Origin: Gangjinia marincola
GTDB lineage: Bacteria > Bacteroidota > Bacteroidia > Flavobacteriales > Flavobacteriaceae
Assembly: GCF_039523415.1 (NCBI RefSeq)
Contig: NZ_BAAAFG010000016.1
Coordinates: forward strand, 558,001 to 622,000
Direction of reading: 5' to 3'
Length of the DNA stretch: 64,000 nt
The stretch's first letter is position 1, and each line of letters starts with the position of its first letter. Below the pieces are notes generated by a model. That model made no database searches. It was not told the origin of the DNA and saw only the letters and a program-made list of their open reading frames with translations. The position numbers were made by a program, and so were the translations under genes. Shown in pieces: positions 36,783 through 45,462 of the stretch.

Positions 36783-37466
36783 TTAAAGGATATTTTTTAG
36801 TTCCTCTAACCTACTGATTGAACGTGAATCTGTCACCTCACCTTTAGGATTAAAATAAACCGTATCCAGACCAAAATCGCGGCCACCGCATATATCTGCC
36901 TCATAGGAATCCCCTACCATCAAAGAATATTGCGGACTAGCGTTTGCTTTTTGCATCGCCTTTTCAAATATTAAAGGGTGCGGTTTTTTCTTGCCAGCAT
37001 CTTCAGAGGTTGTCACTGTTTTGAAATAGTGATCAATGTTGCTCTTTTTAAGCTTTTTATGCTGTACTTCTTCAAATCCATTGGTAATAATATGTAGGCT
37101 ATAGCGGTCATTAAGGTACTCTAATACCTCAATACATCCTCGAAATAAGTAGTTATTTTTGGGTAAATATGTAATATAGTCTTTAGCTAATCGATCAATC
37201 ATCGTAGCTGAAACTTCTTGACCATAGGTCCTAAACGCTTTATCGAGACGTCCAAAACGCAATTCTCCTTTTGAAATCTTATCATTTCGATACAATCGCC
37301 AATACTCAAAATTTATGGGACTATAAACGGCAATAAATTTTTCGAGATTGATTGAAAGTCCGTGTAATTCAAAAATATCCTCATAGGCTAGCGCAGAATT
37401 TTTTTCGAAATCCCATAACGTATGATCTAAATCGAAGAAAATATGCTGTATTTCCTTATTTTTCAT
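36783..37466 (-). CDS. YjjG-family HAD hydrolase (noncanonical pyrimidine nucleotidase)
   Basis: 227 residues of the HAD superfamily. Motif I is FFDLDHTLWDF with the nucleophile Asp12 and acid/base Asp14, motif II is ITNGF, motif III Lys is in GKKKPHP, and motif IV is VGDSYEADICGG. The FEVQHKKL and KPHPLIFEKA segments are typical of YjjG, which dephosphorylates noncanonical pyrimidine and purine nucleotides. The gene overlaps the upstream deacetylase-like gene by 11 nt, so they are probably co-translated. Confidence 0.9.
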   Translation of the reverse strand: MKNKEIQHIFFDLDHTLWDFEKNSALAYEDIFELHGLSINLEKFIAVYSPINFEYWRLYRNDKISKGELRFGRLDKAFRTYGQEVSATMIDRLAKDYITYLPKNNYLFRGCIEVLEYLNDRYSLHIITNGFEEVQHKKLKKSNIDHYFKTVTTSEDAGKKKPHPLIFEKAMQKANASPQYSLMVGDSYEADICGGRDFGLDTVYFNPKGEVTDSRSISRLEELKNIL

Positions 37467-38739
37467 GCTGAAACTTGATTAAACTAAATACATCTTCTCT
37501 TTTCTTTTCGTCCTCAAAAGTACTGTTAGAAAATATCATTACTAATTTACCCTCTACATGAATTAATTTATTTTTTATTCTAACTAACTGCATATTCATC
37601 TGATCACGCGTTTCTATTCCTAGTGTATAATCATGAAAAACATACGGAACTACCTTTAAAGGAGTAATTTGCTCATAATTGATTTCATAAAATAAAAATG
37701 GTGAACATGTACCAGCCCTAAATCCAATTTTATTGGGATATCCCATAGAGTAGTCTTTCTCAACTTCTAAAAACACCAAATGATTAAAATAGTCTGGTAA
37801 ATTAAGTTCATTCTCACTGACAATTGTTTTCTTGAGCGCTTCATTCGTAATATCTTCAAGCCGTAGCTTTTCTTTTTTAAGAACTTCTTGCCGCTTAATC
37901 GCAAATGTTCCTACATGTAAACCTACTGATCCATAATCTGCCAAAGATTTAATTTGAGATCTATATTTAACACGCTGAAAATTTATATTTCGGTTGTCGA
38001 TACTAAAATCGCTCAGTTGAAACATAAATGTGAAATTGATCTGGTTGGTTTTACTAAAATCTATTAAGTCATCATAATGGTCATAAGGATCACTTTTACC
38101 TCCTAAGAGTACTTTTATACGCGTTAGAATTCCCTGTAAATTAAATGTAGATAAATCTGTAATAAATCCCCCCACGGTGCGTAAAATCCCTTTTTGCTGA
38201 TAACGGTATAATTCTTTTACCGTTAAAATAGTTTCAGGTTTAGAAATAGGTTTATCGACGATCACGTCGAAACGTTTTTGCAAGAGACTTAAAAATTTCT
38301 GAGCCCAGATGTCAATTACGGGAGAGTCCAAAAAATTGTGTTTATATCCAAGGCTCTCTTCTGCAGGAAATCTTCCTTTTGAATCCTTAACATGTGGCAT
38401 ATATTCTTCATAACGGCTCAATAAATAAAAGGAGGCTGAAAATATGTCAAACGGCAAATCACTATTCTCTGAAACTTTAAAAAAACAAATCGTGTCATCC
38501 CATGGCTGGACTTTAACCGTAACATCTGAAAAACCTTGCTCATGCAGTAAACCATGTTGTTTTACAAAAAACTCGTTACCTAGTCGTTTTTGACCATAGG
38601 ATATTTTTGGTCCTTCATGCGCTACAAATTCATCTATAATCGACGTCAGCCTTGCTTCGATCCCCAACAGATGCTGACAAATATGCTTGAAAATATAGGT
38701 AATGCGTGAAGTAAGCTTTGGGGTGTATACCAGTATCAT
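37456..38739 (-). CDS. Polysaccharide deacetylase-like protein, probably catalytically altered
   Basis: 427 residues resembling a flavobacterial deacetylase-like family: PFDIFSASFYLLSRYEEY (about 97-113), DPYDHYDDLIDF (218-228), the SLADYGSVGLHVG segment and GYPNKIGFRAGTCSPF. In the relatives I remember, the region at about 172-180 reads like DVDNAxAYK and provides metal ligands. Here it is TVKELYRYQ, and the usual GIHPSY is GLHVGTF, so metal binding may be lost. No signal peptide. It is 8 nt from radC and overlaps the YjjG gene by 11 nt. Confidence 0.75.
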   Translation of the reverse strand: MILVYTPKLTSRITYIFKHICQHLLGIEARLTSIIDEFVAHEGPKISYGQKRLGNEFFVKQHGLLHEQGFSDVTVKVQPWDDTICFFKVSENSDLPFDIFSASFYLLSRYEEYMPHVKDSKGRFPAEESLGYKHNFLDSPVIDIWAQKFLSLLQKRFDVIVDKPISKPETILTVKELYRYQQKGILRTVGGFITDLSTFNLQGILTRIKVLLGGKSDPYDHYDDLIDFSKTNQINFTFMFQLSDFSIDNRNINFQRVKYRSQIKSLADYGSVGLHVGTFAIKRQEVLKKEKLRLEDITNEALKKTIVSENELNLPDYFNHLVFLEVEKDYSMGYPNKIGFRAGTCSPFLFYEINYEQITPLKVVPYVFHDYTLGIETRDQMNMQLVRIKNKLIHVEGKLVMIFSNSTFEDEKKREDVFSLIKFQHEK

Positions 38740-38747
38740 AACTAAGA

Positions 38748-39446
38748 TTAAAGCAGGCCTTGATCTGCAAAGCTAAAGTAAGAAGTTTGTGTGACGATAA
38801 TATGATCTAACACTTTAATATCTAAACCTTCACCGGCTTCCTTAATTTTTAGAGTGATTTTTTTATCTTCATTACTAGGGCTTGTATTACCAGAAGGATG
38901 ATTATGTCCTAAAATCAATGCTGTAGCGCCTAATTCTAATGCACGTTTAAATAAGAGACGTACGTCTACCAACGTACCCGTAATACCACCTTTACTTAAT
39001 TGTTCTTTTTGAAGAATTTTATTCGAATTGTTTAAAAATACAATCCAAAACTCCTCATGAGGTAAGTCTGAAAGTAGAGGTTCAAGCGCATGATATGCAT
39101 CCCGACTGCTTCCTATTTTACTCTGCTTAACGACATCTTCTGCTGCTCTTCTTTTCCCTAATTCTAAGGCTGCGACTATACTTATCGCTTTAGCCTCACC
39201 TATCCCTTTAAATTTCATGAGTTCCTGTACAGAAAACTTTCCAAGAACATTTAAATTATTTTCGGCTTTAGCCAAAATACGTTGACTTAGCTGCACTGCA
39301 CTTTCTGTCCTGCTTCCTGATCCTATCAAGATAGCAATAAGCTCTGCGTCGCTCAAAGAAGCTTTTCCTTTTTGAAGCAACTTCTCCCTGGGGCGATCAT
39401 CAAGCGCCCAATGCTTAATCGAAAAAGACGCTGAAGAGTCTGACAT
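38748..39446 (-). CDS. radC: RadC-family JAMM/MPN+ protein
   Basis: 232 residues with an N-terminal helix-hairpin-helix region (MKFKGIGEAKAISIVAALELG, in two parts around 77-97) and the JAMM metal site HNHPSG (181-186) followed by S-x-x-D (SNEDKK). Despite the name, a DNA repair role is doubtful; the family looks like a metalloprotease or nuclease whose role is unsettled. It is the first gene of a three-gene minus-strand group (radC, deacetylase-like, YjjG) and is divergent from the DUF1569 gene. Confidence 0.95.
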   Translation of the reverse strand: MSDSSASFSIKHWALDDRPREKLLQKGKASLSDAELIAILIGSGSRTESAVQLSQRILAKAENNLNVLGKFSVQELMKFKGIGEAKAISIVAALELGKRRAAEDVVKQSKIGSSRDAYHALEPLLSDLPHEEFWIVFLNNSNKILQKEQLSKGGITGTLVDVRLLFKRALELGATALILGHNHPSGNTSPSNEDKKITLKIKEAGEGLDIKVLDHIIVTQTSYFSFADQGLL

Positions 39447-39505
39447 AGATTGTTATTTTGTTAAAGATAAAAAATGTAATTTTATCAACCTCAAAATTGA
39501 TTTTT

Positions 39506-39955
39506 ATGAAGTCTCTGTTCGAAGAAAACACCTATGCTGAAATCACTTCTCGTCTAAATCAACTTGACGAATCTAGTGAACGCCAATGGGGTAAAATGAC
39601 GGTGAGTCAAATGTTGCACCACTGTCAGCTTCCGTTAGCTCTTGCTCTTAAAGAGCATACGCTGGAAAAACCAAGCTGGTTTATGAAAATTATGGGCAAG
39701 TTCTTTAAAAAAACGCTCTACAATGATAGTGAATGGAAAAAGAATTTACCCACTCCAGCCAGATTTAAAGTAATAGAAGACAAAAATTTTGGACAAGAAA
39801 AAGATATACTTTCAGGCTTGATAAATAGATTTCACGACCAAAAGGAGAAGAAAAATTGGGATCCGCACCCGGTATTTGGTCACTTTACTGTAGCCCAATG
39901 GGGTCAAATGCAATACAAACATTTAGACCATCATTTTAGGCAATTTGGAGTTTAA
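39506..39955 (+). CDS. DUF1569 (DinB-like) protein
   Basis: 149 residues from ATG 39506; the frame is open to 39458 but that part reads through the divergent promoter region. The family signature is the four-helix DinB-like fold with SSERQWGKMTVSQMLHHCQLPL (in two parts, about 26-47) and HPVFGHFTVAQWGQM then HLDHHFRQFG, providing three histidine regions for a metal. Function is unknown in the family. The PaiB gene starts 12 nt after it. Confidence 0.88.
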   Translation: MKSLFEENTYAEITSRLNQLDESSERQWGKMTVSQMLHHCQLPLALALKEHTLEKPSWFMKIMGKFFKKTLYNDSEWKKNLPTPARFKVIEDKNFGQEKDILSGLINRFHDQKEKKNWDPHPVFGHFTVAQWGQMQYKHLDHHFRQFGV

Positions 39956-39967
39956 GAACAATACCTA

Positions 39968-40603
39968 ATGAACAAATACCCCCCACCTCATCACCAAGAG
40001 CAGAATCCTGAAAATATTATTAAGGTTATACAGCATTACCCCTTAGGAACTCTGGTAACCGCTAAAGATGATGAAGCACACATTACGCATATCCCTTTGA
40101 TTTACGAAGCTGATGATTCTAAATATGGTAAGTTAGTTGCACACATTGATAAATTTAATCCACAGGTGAATCATTTAATTAATGATAGCTCTGCGACCGC
40201 TGTATTTCATGGGCCGCAAACCTACATCTCACCGAGTATTCTTAGTACTACTCAACTCCCCACATGGAATTACATCATAGTTCATGTAAAAGGAAAAATA
40301 CATTTACTTAAGGATCGAGATCAGGTAAGGGAAACACTTATAAGGATGACCTCTTTTTTAGAAGGAGACAATCCCGCTTATGTGTTAGCTGAGAATAATC
40401 CCAGAATGGAAGCTGCGCTAGATTATATCATTGGCTTTGAGATTGAAATCACTTCGTGGGAAGGGAAATTCAAATTTTCGCAGGATAAAGCGAAAAGAGA
40501 TAAAGCACTTGCCAAAGCTGAGCTAATTCAATCTCAACAAAATTCTGTGAGAGCATTTATAGATGATTTGTTTGATCATCACCACCAAATCATAACAAAA
40601 TAA
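39968..40603 (+). CDS. PaiB-family FMN-binding protein
   Basis: 211 residues with MNKYPPPHHQEQNPENI at the start and segments LGTLVTAKDDEAHITHIPLI, AHIDKFNPQVNHL, VFHGPQTYISPS and IEITSWEGKFKFSQDK. These are hallmarks of PaiB, a split-barrel FMN-binding protein first described as a negative regulator of sporulation and protease genes in Bacillus. In Bacteroidota the actual role is more likely a flavin reductase-like enzyme or haem-related. Its stop is 4 nt from the convergent mpl stop. Confidence 0.9.
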   Translation: MNKYPPPHHQEQNPENIIKVIQHYPLGTLVTAKDDEAHITHIPLIYEADDSKYGKLVAHIDKFNPQVNHLINDSSATAVFHGPQTYISPSILSTTQLPTWNYIIVHVKGKIHLLKDRDQVRETLIRMTSFLEGDNPAYVLAENNPRMEAALDYIIGFEIEITSWEGKFKFSQDKAKRDKALAKAELIQSQQNSVRAFIDDLFDHHHQIITK

Positions 40604-40607
40604 TCTA

Positions 40608-41960
40608 TTACAGAAGATTTTTAAGCTCTGTCAAATCCAATCCCCCATAGTTTCCAGAACTCATCATGAGTAATACAGCATCATCTAGTTTTTCCTTAAA
40701 AAGCTGAGATTTGAATTGTGTAGGATCAGTAAACACCTGTAGGTCATCTCTGCCAAAAGCCGTCTTAATATCCTCTTTACTTATCGGATCCAGTTTTTTT
40801 AAAGCAACAGCCCCGGGAGAATAAAATACCATGGCAATATCTGCAGGGTTCAAAGCATTTTTATATTGTGCTAAAAATTGCGGAGTCAGACTACTAAAGG
40901 TATGTAGCTCCAGGCATGCAATTAATCTTCGATTAGGATATTGCTCTTTTACCGCTGCCGTGGTCGCTGCAACCTTAGAAGGACTGTGCGCAAAATCCTT
41001 ATAAATCAGAGACGATTTATTTTCTGCAATCTTCTCAAGTCGCTTAGAGGCTCCTTTAAAGGTGGCAATGGCTTCATAAAAATCTTCTTCATCAACACCC
41101 ATATGTTGACATATCCACTTTGCTCCTGCTAGATTACTTAAGTTATGTCGACCAAAAATATCAACCGGCATAAAGCCATCGGGAGTTTCTAAAAGAGTTA
41201 CACCATCTTCAACCTGAAAATTAGGAATCACATAGCCATGTTTTCTGGTGGGTTTAGTCGCAGCTTCAGCTATTCGCTTTACCTGCGCATCTTCTTCGTT
41301 ATAGACTAAGATTCCGCCATTACTAATTTCTTCAGCAAATATCTCGAACTGTTCTACGTAATTTTCATAAGTAGGGAACACATTAATATGGTCCCAGGCT
41401 ATTCCGCTGATCAGCGCAATATTCGGTTTATATAAATGAAATTTTGGTCTTCGGTCGATAGGAGATGATAAGTATTCGTCGCCCTCTAATACGATAAAAT
41501 CATTCTCATGGGTAAGATGCACCATGGTGTCAAATCCTTCTAACTGTGCGCCTACCATGTAGTCCACCGCTTTTCCGTGATAATGCATCACATGTAAGAT
41601 CATTGAAGTTATAGTAGTCTTTCCGTGTGATCCGCCAATAACAACCCGTGTTTTTTGTTTGGCCTGTTCGTATAGAAACTCAGGATACGAATAAATTTTA
41701 AGATTGAGTTCCTGCGCTTTAAGGAGTTCAGGATTATCCTTTTTTGCATGCATGCCTAAAATCACGGCATCCAGATTTTTATCTATTTTTTCAGGAAACC
41801 ACCCGAATTCTTGAGGCAACAAACCAAATTTCTCTAAGCGTGATTTAGAAGGTTCAAAAATGGCATCATCACTTCCTGTAATTTGATCTCCTTTATGATG
41901 AAGTGCCAATGCTAAGTTGTGCATTGCACTACCACCAATCGCAATAAAATGTATTCGCAT
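40608..41960 (-). CDS. mpl: UDP-N-acetylmuramate:L-Ala-gamma-D-Glu-meso-DAP ligase (Mpl)
   Basis: 450 residues of the Mur ligase superfamily, subtype Mpl, which recycles murein tripeptide by joining it to UDP-MurNAc. The start MRIHFIAIGGSAMHNLALAL is the N-terminal Rossmann motif, the ATP loop is GGSHGKTT (109-116), and DEYLSSPIDRRPKFHLYKP and DFAHSPSKVAATTAAV are typical of Mpl rather than MurC. It is cytoplasmic. A -7-like TATCTTTA lies about 20 nt upstream on the minus strand. Confidence 0.9.
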   Translation of the reverse strand: MRIHFIAIGGSAMHNLALALHHKGDQITGSDDAIFEPSKSRLEKFGLLPQEFGWFPEKIDKNLDAVILGMHAKKDNPELLKAQELNLKIYSYPEFLYEQAKQKTRVVIGGSHGKTTITSMILHVMHYHGKAVDYMVGAQLEGFDTMVHLTHENDFIVLEGDEYLSSPIDRRPKFHLYKPNIALISGIAWDHINVFPTYENYVEQFEIFAEEISNGGILVYNEEDAQVKRIAEAATKPTRKHGYVIPNFQVEDGVTLLETPDGFMPVDIFGRHNLSNLAGAKWICQHMGVDEEDFYEAIATFKGASKRLEKIAENKSSLIYKDFAHSPSKVAATTAAVKEQYPNRRLIACLELHTFSSLTPQFLAQYKNALNPADIAMVFYSPGAVALKKLDPISKEDIKTAFGRDDLQVFTDPTQFKSQLFKEKLDDAVLLMMSSGNYGGLDLTELKNLL

Positions 41961-42027
41961 AAAATTCTTCTAAATGGTAAAGATACGTATACCATTACAG
42001 GATTTAAAAAGCAGATTGAGTTTCACA

Positions 42028-42055
42028 TCATTGTAATATTGCAATATTACAATGA
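42028..42055. repeat. 28-bp perfect palindrome
   Basis: A perfect inverted repeat of 28 nt without spacer: 42028-42041 (TCATTGTAATATTG) is the exact reverse complement of 42042-42055. It lies between the TPR gene stop (42069) and the mpl start (41960), both on the minus strand. No T run follows on either strand, so it is not a standard terminator. It could be an operator for a dimeric regulator or a Rho-independent-like structure without U tract. Confidence 0.85.
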
Positions 42056-42068
42056 CGCCCAATTATTA

Positions 42069-43073
42069 TTAAAGTTTTGATATATTTTCCCGCTCTATTT
42101 TTGCTTCCTTAAAGTCTTCTCTTTCAGTCAAGGCTTTTTTAACCCATAATTCAGCTTGACTTTTAGCTCCATTTTTACGGTAAATTTGAGCCAAACGTAA
42201 ATACGCCCATTCTTTCCCTACGCTATCTTGAAACGAATGTCGCTCAATGAATTCATTTAAGGCTGTGATCCCTGTTTCGGCATCTAAATTATATTCGGCC
42301 ACAATGCGTCCAATTTGATAGTTGAGCTGATTGCGCTTGTGTTTTGTTTTGGCCGACAGCTTTGTCTCTAAAGATTTTTGAGCATTCCCACTTTTCTCGT
42401 AGTGCGTACTTAGTTTATCGTAGGTATGCATAGAGCCACCAATTTCTACCGCCTTTTTATAGTGATATTCGGCATCTTTTTTTCGATCGTTTTGGTCTGC
42501 GATATATCCTTTGGCCAAATGCCCATCTACCTTAGACAACTCAGCTAATTCTTTGGCATAGATTAAGGCTTTTTCTTCTCCGCCTCCTAAGAGGTAAGGC
42601 AACTGAATGTAAAACTCAATCAATGCCCATCTTGCTTCAATATGACTTGGATCAAGTTTTGCGGCTTTTAAGAAAGACTCCTCGATATCGTCTACGTAAA
42701 ATACAGCTTTTACTTTTGGCATCTCCTGCACGTGATACGCCAAAGCTCCCCCGTATCGGAATTGATAATCTGCATTGTTCGGAAAACGCTCTACTAAAAG
42801 TGTATAGTACTCTAACGCACGCTCAAAATCTTTTTGAAACATCGCAATGTCTCCTAAATACATTTGTGTGCGCTCATCAGTAGGATTTGCCTTAAGATAG
42901 CTTTTTAGCAGTGGTTTTGCCTTGAGATATTCTTTTTGATGGTAAAGTTCTTCTGCTTGCTCAATATTAGTTTGAGAGAAAAGTAACGCAAAAGATAAAA
43001 AAAAGAAACACGACAGAAAAAAGATCTTTTTTGGATGATGTAATCTTCTGTATGCTTGAAATATGAATTCCAT
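42069..43073 (-). CDS. Exported TPR-repeat protein
   Basis: 334 residues with an N-terminal basic stretch, then a hydrophobic segment (IFFLSCFFFLSFALLFSQ, about 17-34) that acts as signal peptide or anchor. Tetratricopeptide repeats follow, for example IEQAEELYHQKEYLKAKPLL, TQMYLGDIAMFQKDFERALE and AYLRLAQIYRKNGAKSQAEL. A scaffold role in the periplasm is likely; no enzymatic motif is seen. It is 23 nt downstream of obgE on the same strand. Confidence 0.88.
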   Translation of the reverse strand: MEFIFQAYRRLHHPKKIFFLSCFFFLSFALLFSQTNIEQAEELYHQKEYLKAKPLLKSYLKANPTDERTQMYLGDIAMFQKDFERALEYYTLLVERFPNNADYQFRYGGALAYHVQEMPKVKAVFYVDDIEESFLKAAKLDPSHIEARWALIEFYIQLPYLLGGGEEKALIYAKELAELSKVDGHLAKGYIADQNDRKKDAEYHYKKAVEIGGSMHTYDKLSTHYEKSGNAQKSLETKLSAKTKHKRNQLNYQIGRIVAEYNLDAETGITALNEFIERHSFQDSVGKEWAYLRLAQIYRKNGAKSQAELWVKKALTEREDFKEAKIERENISKL

Positions 43074-43096
43074 CCTAATAAATACCGCGTAAATTT

Positions 43097-44140
43097 TTAG
43101 GAATTATAATTTTCTGATGCCTTTTCATTATCTGTAACTTCTTGTATGGTAAGCATTTTCCAAAGCTCATCTTTTAATTCCGTTAGGCCTTGCTGTGCGA
43201 CAGAAGAAATAAACAGATAAGGTTGATCTAAGGTAGTATCTAATTCTTCTTTGAGCTCTGCTTTTAACTCATCATCCAGCATATCGCTTTTAGATATCGC
43301 CACCAGGCGTTCTTTATCCAACATTTCAGGGTTGTAACGTCTTAGCTCATCGAGTAAAATATCGTATTGTTTTTTAATATCATCTGCATCTGCCGGAATC
43401 AAAAACAGCAACACCGAGTTACGTTCAATATGGCGTAAAAATCGATGACCTATTCCCTTTCCTTCTGCTGCACCTTCTATAATCCCGGGAATATCTGCTA
43501 CCACAAAAGTTTGAAAATCCCTGTATTTAACAATGCCTAGATTGGGTTTTAGCGTTGTAAACTCATAGTCTGCAATCTTAGGTTTGGCGGCGGTAATGAC
43601 GGATAACAAGGTGGACTTACCGGCATTTGGAAATCCTACCAAACCTACATCTGCCAAGATTTTAAGCTCAATAGTAATATCAATTTCTTCACCGGGAATA
43701 CCGGGTTGAGCGTAACGCGGAGTCTGATTCGTAGAGGATTTAAAGTGGGCGTTCCCTCTCCCCCCCTTTCCGCCTTTGGCGACAATAATCTCCTGACCGT
43801 CTTCAACAATTTCATAGATAATCTCCTGTGTTTCAGAGTCGCGAACTACGGTTCCCAATGGGACCTCAATGATTTGGTCTTCTCCATCTGCTCCTGTACT
43901 GGTTGAACCACTCCCGTCGCCTCCATTTTCGGCTTTGATATGACGTTTAAACTTTAAGTGATACAGCGTCCAAAGATTCTCACTACCTTTTAAGATGACG
44001 TGACCACCCCGACCTCCATCACCGCCGTCCGGTCCTCCCTTTGGGATATATTTTTCACGTCTTAAATGCGCAGAACCTTTACCCCCTTTTCCTGAAAAGA
44101 GGTGAAGTTTTACATAGTCTACAAAATTTCCTTCTGTCAT
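43097..44140 (-). CDS. obgE: Obg-family GTPase
   Basis: 347 residues. The glycine-rich Obg fold is clear (SGKGGKGSAHLRREKYIPKG then GGPDGGDGGRGGHV), followed by the GTPase domain with G1 GFPNAGKS (169-176), the G3 region VVADIPGIIEGAAEGKGIG (switch II) and G4 ISKSD. ObgE is essential for 50S maturation and links growth to nucleotide levels. The C-terminus lacks the acidic tail of the enterobacterial protein. Upstream is the REP-like element. Confidence 0.96.
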   Translation of the reverse strand: MTEGNFVDYVKLHLFSGKGGKGSAHLRREKYIPKGGPDGGDGGRGGHVILKGSENLWTLYHLKFKRHIKAENGGDGSGSTSTGADGEDQIIEVPLGTVVRDSETQEIIYEIVEDGQEIIVAKGGKGGRGNAHFKSSTNQTPRYAQPGIPGEEIDITIELKILADVGLVGFPNAGKSTLLSVITAAKPKIADYEFTTLKPNLGIVKYRDFQTFVVADIPGIIEGAAEGKGIGHRFLRHIERNSVLLFLIPADADDIKKQYDILLDELRRYNPEMLDKERLVAISKSDMLDDELKAELKEELDTTLDQPYLFISSVAQQGLTELKDELWKMLTIQEVTDNEKASENYNS

Positions 44141-44147
44141 ATTTATC

Positions 44148-44238
44148 TTCCGCGAAAGCGGAAATCTTTTTATCCTCTGCGATGGCAGGAATCTTATTCA
44201 CTAAAATTTTACTGGTGGCTCAGCTTGTCGAAGCCACC
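44148..44238. repeat. REP-like palindromic element between hpt-adk and obgE
   Basis: Contains an exact second copy of TTCCGCGAAAGCGGAA (44148-44163), then a GATGGCAGGAATCTT segment (about 44181-44195) like the one near 6020, and a hairpin GGTGGCT (44214-44220) with AGCCACC (44232-44238). The last has no T run on either strand, so terminator function is unproven. The stretch lies in the 110-nt gap upstream of obgE. Confidence 0.7.
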
Positions 44239-44250
44239 TCTCAAATAAAT

Positions 44251-45357
44251 CTACAACTGATCAATCACAGTACTCAATCGATCTGTGATTTCTGAAATAG
44301 AGCCCACACCATTAATACCGTAATATTTGTCTTCTGCCTGATAATACTCTTTTAAAATAGCTGTTTCAGCGTAATACACTTTTATTCGATTACGAATCAC
44401 TTCTTCGTTGGCATCATCTGCTCGCCCAGAAGATTTTCCACGTTCCAATAAACGCTCTACCAAAACTTCATCATCAACTTCTAGCGCAATCATGGCTTTC
44501 ACTTCGGTTCCCATACTATTCAGCAATTCAGCTAAGGCCTTAGCTTGCGCTTTAGTTCTGGGAAATCCGTCAAAAATAAATCCTTTTGCTTCCGGATTTT
44601 TCTCCACTTCTGCCCGTAGCATATCAATAGTCACACCGTCTGGAACCAACATCCCTTTATCGATGTAAGACTTTGCGGTCATTCCCAGGCTTGTTTGGTT
44701 TTTTATATTATATCTAAAAACGTCACCCGTTGAAATGTGAATCAAATCGTAGTTACGTTTTAAAATTTCGGCCTGTGTTCCCTTACCGGCTCCCGGAGGG
44801 CCAAAAAGCACCAAATTAGTCATGTCTTGTGTTGATGTTAATTTATAAATATGGTTTAAGTTTCGGCCCAGCCCTTTATAGTCCAGTCCAAAACCTACAA
44901 TAAAATCATTTGTGATTTCTAATCCAATATAATCGACAGGATATGTTTTTTGATAGGCCTCAGGCTTATAAAATAAAGAAGCAATCTTGATTTGCTTCAC
45001 GCCCTCTTTTTCTAAAATGGCGATAATGGCCTCAATGGTATTGCCGGTATCCACAATATCTTCTACGATCACTACTGTTCTAGCTTTCAAATTGGGTTCT
45101 GCCCCCATCACCGTAGAGATATCCTCTCGCTGCGTCAATCCATCATAAGATGCGACCTTTATAAAACTCAGTTCACACGCCCCTTTAAAACGTTTCACCA
45201 ATTCTGCCGAAAATAAAAACGCACCATTAAGCACAGTTAAAAATACAGGTCGAGTATCCTTAAGGTCTTTGTTCAATTGCGCAGAAACCTTGCTAATCGC
45301 TTTTTCTATTTCGTGCTCATCAATGAACTTTTCAAAGGTTAAATCGTGTAATTTCAT
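44251..45357 (-). CDS. Fused hypoxanthine phosphoribosyltransferase and adenylate kinase
   Basis: One 368-residue frame with two purine salvage enzymes. Residues 1-175 are Hpt: VLNGAFLF and the PRPP-binding loop VVIVEDIVDTGNT (95-107), then DFIVGFGLDYKGLGRNL. Residues about 179-368 are adenylate kinase: P-loop GPPGAGKGT (186-194), STGDVFR, the DGFPRTKAQ motif and the lid region ERGKSSGRADD. Met179 (44821-44823) is at a typical adenylate kinase start, so an internal start could also yield free kinase. It is divergent from purK, with an exact -7 box upstream. Confidence 0.95.
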   Translation of the reverse strand: MKLHDLTFEKFIDEHEIEKAISKVSAQLNKDLKDTRPVFLTVLNGAFLFSAELVKRFKGACELSFIKVASYDGLTQREDISTVMGAEPNLKARTVVIVEDIVDTGNTIEAIIAILEKEGVKQIKIASLFYKPEAYQKTYPVDYIGLEITNDFIVGFGLDYKGLGRNLNHIYKLTSTQDMTNLVLFGPPGAGKGTQAEILKRNYDLIHISTGDVFRYNIKNQTSLGMTAKSYIDKGMLVPDGVTIDMLRAEVEKNPEAKGFIFDGFPRTKAQAKALAELLNSMGTEVKAMIALEVDDEVLVERLLERGKSSGRADDANEEVIRNRIKVYYAETAILKEYYQAEDKYYGINGVGSISEITDRLSTVIDQL

Positions 45358-45376
45358 CTAAAACTGTACTAAGGGG

Positions 45377-45384
45377 CAAAGATA
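45377..45384 (-). promoter_or_regulatory. Candidate -7 box of the hpt-adk gene
   Basis: On the minus strand this reads TATCTTTG, an exact TAnnTTTG match, about 20 nt upstream of the start codon. No clean TTG was found at the usual 19-21 nt; a TTTC is present at 16 nt spacing. Confidence 0.55.
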
Positions 45385-45462
45385 CATATTCAAAAGCTTA
45401 GAAACGATCTTATCAGTCCAATCCTGTAAAAAGCCTATTTTTACCTCATCAAATTCAATTTC

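Noticed and set aside
44214..44238. GGTGGCT/AGCCACC hairpin as terminator of hpt-adk
   Set aside because: No T run follows on the minus strand; kept as part of a REP-like repeat.
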